Shown here: in pieces, positions 46,431-58,814 of the stretch
Layout of the letters: each line of letters opens with the position of its first letter
How positions within the stretch are numbered: position 1 is the first letter of the stretch
Translations under genes and position numbers: made by a program
DNA from: Puccinia triticina
Taxonomy: Eukaryota; Basidiomycota; Pucciniomycetes; Pucciniales; Pucciniaceae
NCBI RefSeq assembly: GCF_026914185.1
Contig: NC_070565.1
Location: forward strand, 3,100,001-3,164,000
DNA: 64,000 nucleotides
Direction of reading: 5' to 3'
Notes under the pieces: generated by a model
Told to the model about the DNA's origin: nothing
The model's database searches: none
The model's input: the letters and a program-made list of their open reading frames with translations, nothing else

Positions 46431-47003
46431 GCCGGTCATCGAGAGGAGCGATGACCAGAACCCGGTCATCGAGAGGAGAAACACACCTCTCGGTGACCGG
46501 GACCAGACCGTTCATACATTGAGGGGATCAAGTGCTCCTCTCGATGGGTCCGTTTTCCAGTCATCGAGAGGAGTCAAGACTCCCCTCAATGACCGGAGCG
46601 AACTGTTCATCACTCATCTCGTTGAATGGTTCGCTCCGGTCATTGGGGGAGTGTTTCTCCTCTCAATGACCGGGTCTGTTCCGGTCATCAAGGAGATTAA
46701 GTAATCCTCTTGATGACCGGATCTGCTTGGTCATCGAGTGGATTAAGTACTCCTCTTGATGACCGCAACGGACCCGGTCATCGAGCGGAGTACTTAATTG
46801 CCTCGATGACCGGTCTGCTCCCGGTCACCGAGAGGTGTGTTTCTCCTCTCGATGACCGGTTTTGTTCTGGTCATCGAGAGGTGTGCTTCTCCTCTCATTG
46901 ACGGATTCCGTTCCAGTCATCAAGAGGTGCGTTTACCCCTCTCAATGACCGCAACGGACCCGGTCATCAAGAGGAGTGCTTAATCCCTTAGATGACCGGT
47001 GAT
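46431..47003. repeat. Hairpin-unit array 3
   Basis: Alternating half-units GGTCATCGAGAGGAG and CTCCTCTCGATGACC, about 18 in all, so adjacent halves form hairpins. Spacer words such as TCTGCTC or AACGGAC lie between. Related to the ends of array 2. A diverged tail continues to about 47080. Confidence 0.8.
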
Positions 47004-47080
47004 TTGCACTCCACATGTGTGCTGGCCGGTCGTCGGGGGAGTGTGTATCCTCCGCACTGTGGGCCTGCGCCGGCCGTCGG

Positions 47081-49341
47081 CACGGCACAGCGGCTGACTT
47101 CTGCCCCTCGAACTATGTTTTTGAGGGGCTGTGTCCCCAGGTCATTTGTGGCAGGTTAGATATCCCCGGGGGAGAGTCACCGGGGGATCCAGCTCATTAA
47201 TGGGTATTTACTTTTCACCCTTGTCTTGTGTGAAAGTGAGTGTCCCAAAATTTCCAAAAGAATTGTTGGAGGGGGCGGGGGGGGGAAATCTCTTCTGCCG
47301 CATGGCAGAAAAAAAATGAGAATTTTATGGTTTTTCATCTGCAGTGCACAATTAAGCGTTTTGAGCTGCCGCGCACTATGGCCGGGATGTTGAGTGGACG
47401 CCCCCTGCAGTGCGCAAAGAGTTTTTTGTGCACAAAGTACATCCATATTTCTTTTAGAGTGCGCGTCATTTGTCCTGTAGGAACACATGTAACTGAACTA
47501 CTCTCTGAATCACATTCACAAAGGAATGAAGTTCAATGCCAGATTCCTCTGTTTTCTTCAGCCTCAGAACTGTCAGGGGCCTTGTCCGTGTTATTTGATT
47601 ACTGGTTCATACAGCTGTAGTGAAACCTTCTCTTTCTCAGAAATTGTGTCCAGGAACAGTGCGGGTATGACTGAGGCTCATCAGGCTTTCTGTCCATTCC
47701 TAGCAATGGTGTCTGTAACATACCAGGATGGGGTTGGATATTTATTGTCTGTTGCATCTCTCAGCAAGGCATTCTTCTACACATCAATTCTCCATAATCT
47801 CTATACTGACATGGTTCCAAATTTCAACATATAACCACAGATTGATGGCATTTTTACAACTCTGTGTGGATTAATAGTTTTTTTATTTTTCCTTCCACAA
47901 TAAAAACATGTAAATTCTCAACCCTGAAGCAAAGAAGGTGAGAGTCAGCCAGTGTATGCAAATTGTTGGCAGGTGATGTGAGGCAACCTCATAGTGTCTT
48001 GTATATTTCCCTACAGCATCATGACAATTCAATTGGATCAGGATATACCATTGGAAACCCAGGGATCCAAAGAGAAGTTCTTGTAGTACCAAGTGGGTTG
48101 CACACTCAGAATTCCAGGTGTGCTTCACTGCACATAGCAAAACCTTTCACCATTGTCATGACTACACCCTCTCTTTGAAGAGACCCCAGACTTTTTTTAC
48201 CATATGTTGTCATTATGGTCATTCTTGGTCTCAAGAGTGCAGTAATCCAGCTTGATGTTTCCACTGGCATATTACCTGATTAGGATAAGAGATTTTTTGT
48301 ATGAGAAAATAACACTACTTGAAAATTGATTATGCTGTGAATATTTTTCAAAAACTTTTGGGGTGGTGGGATAATTTGGTTCTCCATTTGTTGGCTATCA
48401 TCCATCATGTTTTTTGAAGTGAAATTTTGATCTTGCTGCTATTCAGATATGTACATGTTTTTGACAATAATTCCTCCTTCAGTATCCATTTCTTTACACA
48501 AAAGAGGTGGGGGGGGGGGGGGGGGTTGTGGTTTAGGGTATGTTACCCTCTTTCCCCAAAGGTGCAGCGGCGTAGCCGCTTTGAACTCTAGTATTAATTA
48601 TGCATGAAAACTGTGACAGGTTCATCACGCAAGCCAGATCACAAGAAGCCTTGCGCTATTGTGCTGAGCAGTGATGAAAATCCTGTTATCAATCAAAACC
48701 AAATTTGAGTTATCAATAATCACTAAACTTCTTGTGAGTCAAACTCAGCTCATTTGTTTTAGTCAATTAAGATAAGCTAACATCTTGTCTTTCTCTTCTT
48801 CAGACCAAGCACTGAAAGCGCAATCAAACAAACTCAAGCAAATCAAAACAAACTGACTGCAATCTCATTGTAAGTCATTCTTTTCTAAACAGCTTTTTTC
48901 AAGCCTCAATTCAAGGAGAAGTCATAACTGACTTGTCCTTCAAACAATACAGGTTGAGTTTACGCAATTGTATAACCTCTTCAATCTTCAATGAAGTCAA
49001 ACCAAAACAATAAGCTGAATTGCTTTACTGTAATAGTTCATCAAACTACTATCAAGTAAAGTTACTCTCCTTAAAATAAAATCATCATCAAAAGGCATCA
49101 CTACGATCATAGCTAATATAAAACTTATATTTTGCTTTAGTATTGATAGCGGACTCTAGCCAATACTATTTCAATAGTATTTCTCAATCCAAGATTATTT
49201 ATCAAAAGCAAACTTTTGTACTGTAGATTTTATCTGCCTTCAGGAAATAAAATCTATAGTTTCTATTTTATCATATTCATGTAAAATAGATTGCTTTACT
49301 TACTCAAGATAATACAATCTTCATGTTTCATAATTCTCACA
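47081..49341. other. Gene-poor stretch ending in the Copia 5' LTR
   Basis: No gene was recognised. A G17 run lies at 48509-48525. The last several hundred bases up to 49341 (ending ATTCTCACA) should be the Copia 5' LTR because a primer site follows directly; its start was not located. Confidence 0.45.
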
Positions 49342-49358
49342 GATTTACAGTCTCAAGG
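49342..49358 (+). other. Copia primer-binding site matching tRNA-Tyr anticodon arm
   Basis: GATTTACAGTCTCAAGG follows the LTR-like end CACA directly. Its reverse complement shares AGACTGTAAATC with the tRNA-Tyr anticodon arm copied at 39928-39980. This suggests priming by a tRNA cut in the anticodon region, as known for Drosophila copia with tRNA-iMet. Confidence 0.5.
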
Positions 49359-49421
49359 CTTATATCACGACCTCAATTTGAAAACTCCGAAGTCAGATCT
49401 AATCATCAAATTTGCTTTAAA

Positions 49422-52400
49422 ATGGAGGTATTTAATCAAAAAGATGCAATGGACAACAAAGGTCTTAGCAACATCCCAGTTCTCAAGGGATATAACTATA
49501 CTCTTTGGCGAAACAAGTTGAAGTTCTTTTTTGTCAGCTATGTTTATGAAACTTAGGGTAAAAACCCGTCAGAAATAAGGGTTCTTGCCCTAGTACTATA
49601 ACTGTACTGAAATAAACACTGGCAATAATGTGCCAAACTTGTTACGTGGTATTTAGCCACTACAAGGGTTTAAACACTCTTTTACAAGAGGAGGTTATTT
49701 GTAATTAATAAGGTTTACTTATTAAGAACAGGGATAAATAAGGTTTTGACTTAGTAATAGCTGGTAAGCGCTTAAACTGATTGGTTGCGCGTCAGAGGCG
49801 GGAGTCTTACAGCAACTATTTATAAAGATTTAACTGTAATAAATGCTTATAAAGGATATTGGCAATTTTAGAGTTAAGATCTAGTGGGTTTCGTGCCAAA
49901 AAGGCAGAAATAAAGGAAGTGGTGGCTTCAATAAGCCAGAGGAGAATTTTCACAAGTTAACTTACAGGTTAATGGGTGGTGAAATGTCTGGGGGGACAAT
50001 TACAGTGGCCCAATTACCTCCTTAAATACTGGAGAGGTCTTTGAGGGCGCTGAAATATTCCCATTGGTTTTGGCTATGGGTAAATGCCAAGAGTAGACGT
50101 GTATTCTGCCTTGGTTATAGGTATTTTATTTGTACAATATTACACAACTTCCCTTACTCCCACACGTGACATTTGTATAACAAATTGTCATGTAAAATAG
50201 CTTAATATGAAGTGTAATATCAATTTGTACTAAGTGTTACTCTCACCCGTGGTTCCTGTTTCACGGGGGAAAGGTATTTTACTAATTAATATAATTTTAT
50301 GTATTTTAATTTATGTAAAGATTTTTTATGTAGTTTTCCTGCTCTTTGGAGTGCTTTATGGCTATATGTACATGTATGAAAAAATGTATGAAGGAGTAGG
50401 AATGAGGGGTTACTTTGGGTGGGTGACCCCCCTTAATTTAACACGAGGATTCTGAATATTCAATAATATTTCAGGATTTGTAAATGGTTTACCAGTTTTT
50501 GCAGACTTTAGGATACTTGTTGTATCTCTAAGGCTGACATTTTTAAACGCTTGTCAACTATGGGAGGTCTGCATTGAATTACAACCGACTCCTTGATCCA
50601 AAGTAACCAAAATCAAGCACGCATGTGCATTATCACATTTGTTGGCAACTATCAACAATAGCATTTTCAACGCCACTTTTGCTAACAACAATGAAGTTAC
50701 ACCATTTAAGTCTGGACTCTCTTGAAAGAGAAATATACCGCTCAATCAATTTTCTCATTATGCTGTGTTTGGGAAGATTGGGACTCTATTTACTACAGGA
50801 CAACTCTCATGAGCTACATTGACAAAGTTCAAGAATGTCTTACCAAATTTAAGACTTTAGGAATTGATACTACACATTTTACCTTTAGCTGTTGCATTAT
50901 CAGCCAAGTTAGTTGAGTAAAGCAATCCTTAGTCAAAAACATTCTCAATGATCCAGTAATCACATCCGATCCTTTTTGTTTACTAACCAAACTTCAAGAA
51001 CAAGCAATTTTTGAAGTCACTGAGTTAAAGCGCAAATCTCTCAAACAAAATTTTGAATCATCTCCCTCTGAAGCTCTGATCAGCAACGCCGGAAAGAATG
51101 CCAAACATCCAAAGAAAAACTTCAGAAAACGGATTACTTGTAGTGGAGGAAAGCATAATCCTCAAGCTTATCACAATGAGAAAGATTGTTGGACAATTCA
51201 TGACAAAAAACTTCTGGATCAATTCAAAGAAAATCTCTCAGCTGAAACAACTTTAACAAGTTCCTCCGCTCCTCCAGTTTCTGCTCCCTCTGCTAGTTCG
51301 TCTTGACTGGATGATGATAATTGATCTGCGCCATCTTTTCATTATTGCAGCAATGCTTTCAACCACAGCTCGACTACAATGAAACTATTGACTGTACTCA
51401 ATTCCGGCGCTAGTCATCATATGTTTAATTTGTTGGACTTCTTCCTTGATACATATCCAGTTCATATTTTTATTATAACGGGTGATGGAAAATCAAGAGA
51501 AGAACTAATTGCGACTTGACAAGGAACAGCAATGGTCAAATTTGAGGACGATAAAACTCCCACACTTAAGAATACACTATACATTCCAAATTTGTCTTGA
51601 AATCTTATCTCATTCACCAGTTTACTTGATCATGACATAAAAATCAAGAAGCAACAAAACATTTGTGAAGTCTACTCAAATGAACATGAGAAGCTTTTTA
51701 ATCTCAACTTGTCTAATAATCTTTTTGAAGTTAGCAGCAATAGCTCATCAGTCAGCAAAAGTTCAATGGTGTTAATCTCAAATCCCAGTCAACCATCCGG
51801 ATTCTACAAATGGCATAATTGATTTGGTCATGCAAGTTCCAATTGATTAAAATCTAACATTCCTTCTACCAAAAATCTCATCAAAGATCACTCATGTGAT
51901 TCATGCATGAAAGGAAAGCTTACTCGAAAAAGCTTCAAAAGTCACTTTGATCAAACTTCTAGTTCCCTTGAAGTTGTACACGGCAACCTTGTTGGTCCAA
52001 TTATTCCTTCAACAAACGGAGGAGCTAGATATTTCTTGACTCTAGTTGATCAACATACCGGTTACATTGACATCACTATCTTGAAAGAAAAAAGCAACAC
52101 TCCAGAAGCAATCAATAAGTATTGAACATTTTTTGAGAACCAAACCAATCACAATTTGAAGAAACTAATCAACAATGGTGGAGGTGAATTCTGCAACAAT
52201 TCACTTTCCAAAATGCTTTAATCTTGCGGACTTCAACACAATTTTTGCCTTGGCCTTATACTCCGCAGCAAAACGGCATAGCCGAACGAGCAAATCGTAC
52301 TATTCTCAATATGGCGCGATGTATGCTTCATCAATCAAATCTGGCCCCAGAATGGTGGGCGTAAGCTGTTAAAACTGCAGCTTCTATAACCAACTGTCTA

Positions 52401-53926
52401 CCCTTTTTATCTAAAAGTTGCATGTCTCCATTGGAGTTAATATTCAAGAAGAAGACAAACATCAGTTTCTTTCGACCATTCAGATGTAAAGTTTGGGCTT
52501 TAAAACTGGATGCAAATCATGATCAAAAGTTTGACTCGCTTTTGTGGGACAGAATTTTCATTGGCTACGCTAATGATTACTCATCATATAAGGTGCTTTG
52601 TTTGGACAACAAGAAGATCATTACCACTAAACATGCTTATTTTGAAGAAGATGAATTCCCTTCCTGTGCTGCTTTGCATAAAAGCCTGGATAACTTGTTG
52701 ACATCAAACAATCTTCCTGTTTTTCAACAACAAAATTTTTTTCCTTTTGCTGAAAGCAAACTGCTGATTGAAGTTGAAGAAGTTACACCAGACACATCTA
52801 ACCCTGATGAATTAGATTCTAGCAAATTGATCTCTAGTGATACCAACGAGTCAAAAATTATCAGTCATTCAAGACGGTCAGCAAAGGCTTTGCTTGAACT
52901 TATCAAGAAAATTCTTACGCCAAAGAACCATGGCCAAGCAATGAGAAGCAAAGAATCCAATAAGTGGGAAGTAGCTGAAGACAAAAAATATGCAAACATG
53001 AAACACTTTAATGCATGGGTGGAGCAACCAAGACAATCTGATGATTCTCCAATTCCGGCAATGTGGGTGTTTCAAAAGAAATTGGGCTCAAATAAGGAAG
53101 TCACGGAATTTAAGGCTTGAATTTGCACTCAAGGGGTTTGTCAAAATTTTGGCTAGGATTTCTTTGCCAAGTATGCTCCAACAGGACGGCCATCGTTGTT
53201 AAGAGTGCCTCTCTCTTTTGCGGTTACAAACAACATGAAAATCCATCAGTTGGATGTTTGTAGTGTGTTTCTAACATGTCCGCTAGAGGACAAAGTCACC
53301 TTGCTTCCTCCACTGGGGTTCAATGGACCACCAAATACGGTTTTTGACTTGAAAAAGGCGGTTTACGGTCTGCGTCAAGTGCCTTTAGTCTGGTACAAGC
53401 AATTATTGACTTTTCTAGTGTTGATCGGCTTCAATATTTCACTTTTGGATCCGTGTGTGTTTTGGCGACAACAGAAACCTGGAAAACAGTTAACTTGGAT
53501 CTACGCGCATGTTGATGATCTAGTGATAATTAGAAAAAATCCTCTAGTCTTCAAAGCCGATATTGAAAAGGAATTTGATATCAAATATCTCAGTGAAGCT
53601 GAATTTCTTTTAGGGATGAAGATCACAAGAAATGAAGATTCAATCACAATCAATCAAGAGCAATACATTGAAAGAAAATTAATCAAATAAAACATTTCAA
53701 ATGCCCATCCAGCCTCCTGTCCTTTAAATCATTGGGTTCAGCTCAATAAAGCCTCAATAGAAGATCAAAGCAAGTTCAAGAAGCTTGATGTTAATTATTG
53801 CTCACTTGTTGGCTCTCTCAATTATCTCAGTCTTCCTACTCAACCGGACATCGCTTATGCAGTCAGTGCTTTATCTCAGTTTCTGGAACAACCTGGAATG
53901 TCTCACTACGAGGCAGAAATGCAAGT
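49422..53926 (+). pseudogene. Degenerate Copia (Ty1-type) Gag-Pol, interrupted and truncated
   Basis: Gag starts at ATG 49422 (VLKGYNYTLWRNKLKFFF), is split by a solo LTR (49532-50539) and continues to a zinc motif C-x4-H-x5-H-x4-C near 51150-51190. The protease reads LNSGASHHMF where Asp is expected. Integrase has HGNLVGP and NNGGGEF, again with Asn for Asp. A later conserved block lies at 52422-52700 and RT has WIYAHVDDLVII near 53500-53525. Many stops, several of them TGA where Arg is expected (for example WHN-*-FGHAS near 51820). The end is cut by another element at about 53927 before RNase H. Dead. Confidence 0.85.
49532..50539 (+). repeat. Solo LTR, copy 2 (1008 bp) inside Copia gag
   Basis: TGTCAGCTATGTTTATG...CTAAGGCTGACA with a TTTTT duplication on both sides (49527-49531, 50540-50544). 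Removing it rejoins the gag frame (KFF then LNACQLWE). Same family as 41747-42750. Confidence 0.88.
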
Positions 53927-54060
53927 CTGTGTCAGAATCTGAGCTCTTAGTCCGCTCACTTTCTTTGTTTTCCTGTTCCTGTCCCCAGTTCCTGTTCCAG
54001 TTCCAGTTCCTGTCTTGTTGTCACCTGTTCAGTCAACTTTCCAGTACCCTGTTCCTGTTC

Positions 54061-54382
54061 CCAGTTCCAGTTCCAGTTCCAGTTCCAGTTCCAGTTCCCA
54101 GTTCCTGTACCCTGTCCCCTGTTCCTGTCACCTGTCCTGATTTGTTTGGCCAAGTGGCCATGACCTGTCTCCTGTTCCCTGTCACCAGTTCCTGTCACCA
54201 TTTGCTGTCACCAGTTCCTGTCACCAGTTCCTGTCACCAGTTCCTGTCACCAGTTCCTGTCACCAGTTCCTGTCACCAGTTCCTGTCACCAGTTCCTGTC
54301 ACCAGTTCCTGTCACCAGTTCCTGTCACCAGTTCCTGTCACCAGTTCCTGTCACCAGTTCCTGTCACCAGTTTCTGTCACCT
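54061..54382. repeat. Minisatellites in LTR: CCAGTT and 13-bp CACCAGTTCCTGT
   Basis: A hexamer array CCAGTT (54061-54098) and about 14 near-perfect 13-bp units (54181-54382). Because 13 is not a multiple of 3, every frame stays repetitive, which creates a spurious 13-residue peptide repeat. Confidence 0.92.
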
Positions 54383-54593
54383 GTCCTGTCCCCTGTTACT
54401 GTTGTTAGGCCCCCCTTTGGATCTTGCTGGGGGGCTCTCTAGTTGTTTTGTCAAAGTCCGCTCCTCGGACATGAAATAAAAATCATCGAGTCTGAGCCCA
54501 AACAACCTCTTTTCAAGCTCCTTGTTCCTATCAGTCACCCTAGATAGTCCCTCCCTCCTTGTTGCCTCTTTTTGTTGAGCTGAAATCTTAACA

Positions 54594-54609
54594 GATTTAC
54601 AGTCTTGAG
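54594..54609 (+). other. Primer-binding site matching tRNA-Tyr anticodon arm
   Basis: GATTTACAGTCTTGAG directly follows the LTR end TTAACA. Its reverse complement contains CAAGACTGTAAATC, a 14-nt match to the tRNA-Tyr copy at 39930-39943. Confidence 0.6.
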
Positions 54610-54664
54610 TCTCTTCATCTCCGCTACACTCAGCTCTCCATCCTGATTAGGTCGCAAGCGTTGG

Positions 54665-55055
54665 AACCGTTCCTAGGCAGTCAAACTCGTCGGAACCACC
54701 TTAATATCATTGACACCATCCTCAGATCGTCGCAATGGCCTCATTGTCATCGGAATGGCCTCTCTGTTGTCTGAACGTCCCCCTCGCTGTTGGAAAGGCC
54801 TCACTATCGTTGGTAACACCTTCCACTCGTCGCTGGAGCCTTTCATTCGTCGATGGAGCTCTTCACCTGTCGCAGAAGCCTCCCTCAAGTTTCTGGAACC
54901 TCCCAGCTATGGGTCTGGCCCCCTATACGTCGGAACTGCCTCCTAGTCGTCGCAAGCACCTCCCAGTCATCGGTAACACCTTCAAGTTGTCGGTAGCACC
55001 GCCCAGTCATCGGTAGCACCTTCCACTCGTCAGGAGCACCTCTCCGTCATTGGTA
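54665..55055. repeat. Degenerate minisatellite, about 24-30-bp units
   Basis: Units resemble CACTCGTCGG.A.CACCTTC and repeat roughly 14 times with heavy drift. Confidence 0.65.
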
Positions 55056-56033
55056 GCATTTCCTCTTCTCCCCAATCTCTCTCTCTCCTCCCCAATCAAT
55101 CACCCTGTTCCCCGACTGTTCGCGCGGTGTGGTAGTCAGAAAGCGTCCTACCGCGACGAAATGTCCTGTGGAGCCTTCTTCTACGCAAGATAATCCCAAG
55201 TAGTCAAGGGAGACTCCGAACTCCGCGTGATGAAAGTATCAAAAATAGCTCCGCAGACGTAAAATAACCATAGAGCAATCATAATAAGAACAGTCCATCC
55301 AAACCGTAAAGTAACACTCTGAAAAAATCCCCTCAACGTTCCGTAAAGAAAAAGATAACCATAAAAAAGAACTCCTCCGCAATCAAAAATCCCCGCGTAA
55401 AGCAAGTAAGAATCCGCAATCCTAATAATAATAATAATAATCCTCCCTAAATAAAAGTCCGTTGGGGAAAGATCCTCCTCCTCCCCCCCCATATCAACAA
55501 CTCTCCATTGCTCCACCATAGGAAATGAACCATGAGAAAACTCTGCCACATGTCATAAACCAAGAGAAAAGGAAATAACAAATAGAAATCCTCCTCCCAT
55601 CCCACGCACGCCGCATGCCTCCGCTCCCACGTCGTCATTTGCGCCTCCATTGCTTGCCGTAGACAGCCGCCCAACCTCCGATCATCCATCATCCACGCCC
55701 CTGTCTAGCCTCCGGTGTTGGGATCCCACACGCCGCCTCCGCCCCAGCTACGTCCGCTGACGTAACCCGCTTCAGCTGCCACGGCTTTCCCCAATTGCCG
55801 CGTTGTTCTAGATAGTCCGCGCTGGAATGCCTGGACTCAGCAAGTCCGCTCCGCTCCGCACGCCGCAGCTCCGCCGTCTCTGACTGCACGCTCCGCGCCC
55901 AGCCTATGCGCTCCGCCTCGGCCGCTTGAAGATCCTGCGCCGCCCCAACCGCCTGTGGAACCCTCATGCCCCGCCGCAGCCGCGCGCCCGAACCTTATCA
56001 GACACTTTGGCGCCCCGCACCAAACAACCACCG
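55056..56033. other. Interior of the non-autonomous LTR element
   Basis: GC-rich on the right (55600-56030), with a 122-codon hydrophobic minus-strand frame at 55549-55181 that could not be matched to any family. Not called as a gene. Confidence 0.4.
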
Positions 56034-56099
56034 TGTGTCAGAATCTGAGCTCTTAGTCCGCTCACGTTCTTTGTTTTCCTGTTCCTGTCCCCAGTTCCC

Positions 56100-58105
56100 G
56101 CTGTGGAACTACTCAAAGGGGAGAATAGAGCTTGGAAGGGAAATGGATAGCAACACTAGTACTAATGTAAGCTATGCAAGGGTGCTGATGAGGCTGCCTT
56201 CCTGACTAATGCTGAGGGGATGAGAGTAACGCTAAGAAAAATAAATAAAAGATGTGGCTGATTTCTACTTGATCTTAGGAGCTAGTACTATGAGCTTTAT
56301 CTACTGCTTGGCTACTGAGGATGAGAGGGTTGGGGCAATGGTTGAAGGGGAAAGCAATGGCAATGATTCAATAGCAATGGGTTGATGAGAATGTGCACTA
56401 TAATTTCTGTATCTAAAATTCTGCATAAGGTACAAGTGAGGGGAAAAGGACAGTTCTTATATGAAGGAAGGATGAGCACAGACAATGAGGAGTTCTGGCT
56501 ATGGGAAGGAAGGTTGTACAAATGGGGAAAGGTTCTGGCTATGGGAATAAAAGGTTGTACAAATGGGGAAAGTGACGTGAACATAGTAACAACTTGTAAT
56601 GATGAGCACTACTGAAAGAGGTAAGCACAGATCCAATGATGTAATGTGTACAATAGCCATAGTACATAATGAGTAATGTATGTAAAGAGTTTAGTATGTG
56701 AGAAAATATCTGTGAAAAGAATGTGATGTAATGATTCAACTAAGTTACTAATGAAATGAGTGTTGTAACTAATGAAGACTGTAAGTTTTCTGTGAGTCTT
56801 ATATCCTCTATAGCTACTGAACCATTGAAGATAAGGGGGTACTATGTATGAGTGACTATAGGTGAAATTTAGTGTAGAATCTGAATATGCAATAATAATG
56901 AGGTATTTGTGAAGGGTTATGGGGAAATGGGCAATGTAATGATGAATATATGTAAAGGAAAGCAATAAAATACTACTTATGGTTTGGAATGGAGCACCAC
57001 ATCCTCCCCCAACTTATTTTCTGCCCCAGGCAATGCACCAAAGAGAAGGGTGATCCAGAAAGAGTTGAAGAATGTTGAGTCCAAGAGTCCAAAGTCCAAA
57101 GTCCAGTGTTCCTCCTCCAAAGGTGAAACCCAAAGTCCTGAGTAGTAGTCCAAATCCAGAGTCCAGTGTCCAAAGCCAAATAGAATCCAAGTATAATCCA
57201 AGTCCAGTATGTCTGAGTCCAAGGTATCCAAGTCCAATCCAAGTCCAATAGTCCTATGTATCCAGAGTATCCATAGTCCAGTTTCCAATCCAAAGAGTCC
57301 AGTATCCAAAAGAAGTTCCAATTATCAATGAGAGGTGAATATTTAAGAAGATCTAACTCTGCTGAAGGCAATATCCTTGAGACAGACACATATTAGACTA
57401 AATTCCATTCTGAAGAATACAATAATTTTCCTGCCTAACTGAGGCCAAGGAAGAATGTGTTGGATTTCTATCTCTTCCTTCTGCCTCATTGTCTCTCCCA
57501 GAGCTCTTGGTTGTCATTCTCATCTCACCTTATGCCTGTCACACCTGATGTTTCCTTTTAGTTTTGTCATGCTTCCTGTCTCACTAGCCATGTGACCTTG
57601 ATCCCTGTCTAGATTAGCCCAATCAGCTTTCCAACTACTGTGTTTCCTTGTGCGCGCTTGCTCTGCTTGTGATTCCTTGACTGTCACCAATCTCTCCCCG
57701 AGTTCCATCTGATTCCATCACCTTCTATGCATATTCATTTCATTCTCAAACGCTTAACTTGATCCTTTGTACATAGTCTATATCAACCCAGCCTAGACAC
57801 AGTAATCAAACCTCATTGGTTCTTTCTCTAATTATCCGCGCCTCCAATCTGAGCCAATCCGGTGAGCCTCCTCTCAAGCCTAAAGGCTCATCTCTTGCGC
57901 TCTCTTTGTGCGGCGATCTTCATTTGAAATCCCTTCAGAATGCAATGCAATGATGATGAATGATGGGGTTGATAATTGTAGTTTCTGAAGGTTGTGAATG
58001 ATTTGGAGTTGAATGGCTGAATTTCTGAAGTGTCTAAATATATAATGTAAAGTTATGTGAAGAGAATTTGAAGTCCAGAGAGGTTGATAAGTTGTCCAAA
58101 GAGTG
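56100..58105. other. Repeat-derived stretch, no gene
   Basis: 56820-56960 resembles the 3' part of the solo-LTR family (GAATCTGAATATGCAATAATAAT), heavily diverged. 57080-57310 is a degenerate GTCCAA tract. No coding sequence was supported. Confidence 0.45.
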
Positions 58106-58465
58106 TTATTGTTTCAATTGGGTGGTTTCTGAAAGTGCTCCAGCAGTTACTAGAAGTTCAACTAAGCTTTTCACAGACCTAGAAAAATCTAAAGGGATGT
58201 AGGAATTATCTGAAAGCCATATGCCAGTATTACTAGTCTGCCTAATGAATCCTTTCTGTGTATCATAAGTAAATGGATGGCACCTAGTGATGGTGTGACC
58301 CTTCTGAAAGCAATATAAACACTTATAATTCTTCTGTTTGGGAATGGTTGAAGAGATTTGATTTTTAGGAGTGGGGTCCATAGGGAAACTGACCATGATG
58401 ATGGAGAAGGATGATTGGGGTGGATGAATGATTGAATGATCAAGGAAGAATGAATGGTGGATCAT
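58106..58465 (-). pseudogene. Gag fragment with zinc knuckle (Gypsy-2/3 type)
   Basis: 119 codons containing the CCHC knuckle CLYCFQKGHTITRC followed by IPLDFSRSVKSLVE. Spacing after the knuckle matches Gypsy-2 Gag (CFYCHREGHGTKSC...IPWDSSRPIQNVV). No neighbouring protease or RT, so it is a remnant. Confidence 0.7.
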
Positions 58466-58630
58466 AATGAAGGAATGAATGATTGATGATGGTGTTTTCC
58501 AGGAATGAATGAATGATGTTTCCAGAATGGATGATTCAGGATGATGAGGAATAAAATGAATGAATGCCTCCTCATGGGGGGGATGAATGATTGATGATGA
58601 AAAAGGACTGAATGGTTGATGGTCAATTTT
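58400..58630. repeat. GAATGAATGAT-type simple repeat
   Basis: Irregular runs of GAATGA and GATGAT tetramer/hexamer words on the plus strand. Confidence 0.7.
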
Positions 58631-58814
58631 CAGTACTGGGCATCTGGGATTTTTCCATTTCTATGATGAAAACGCCTTAATTTTGTTCTGATGGGGAATG
58701 AAACCAGGTTCCATGCGCGCGTGCTGTCGAAAGGGGGTCCAGTTTTCTGAGTGGGGGCTCCAAGCGGGAGGCGCATGTACAGAACGCCGGAAAAATAAAA
58801 TAGGAAATCGTCGA

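Larger units (their letters stand above)
53928..56099 (+). mobile_element. Non-autonomous LTR element with minisatellites
   Basis: A 66-bp block starting TGTGTCAGAATCTGAGC occurs at 53928 and 56034 with one mismatch. The first LTR probably ends at 54593 (TTAACA), where a primer site follows; the second LTR is truncated at about 56099. The roughly 1.4-kb interior lacks gag and pol. It sits in the Copia RT/RNase H region. Confidence 0.55.

Noticed and set aside
53785..54408. 207-codon frame with 13-residue repeats
   Set aside because: Produced by the 13-bp minisatellite and the Copia RT remnant in another frame.
55181..55549. Hydrophobic 122-codon minus-strand frame
   Set aside because: No family recognised, T-rich coding strand, no splice or promoter support; left as unassigned.
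56973..57389. Trp/Leu/Asp-rich minus-strand frame
   Set aside because: Translation of the GTCCAA simple repeat.
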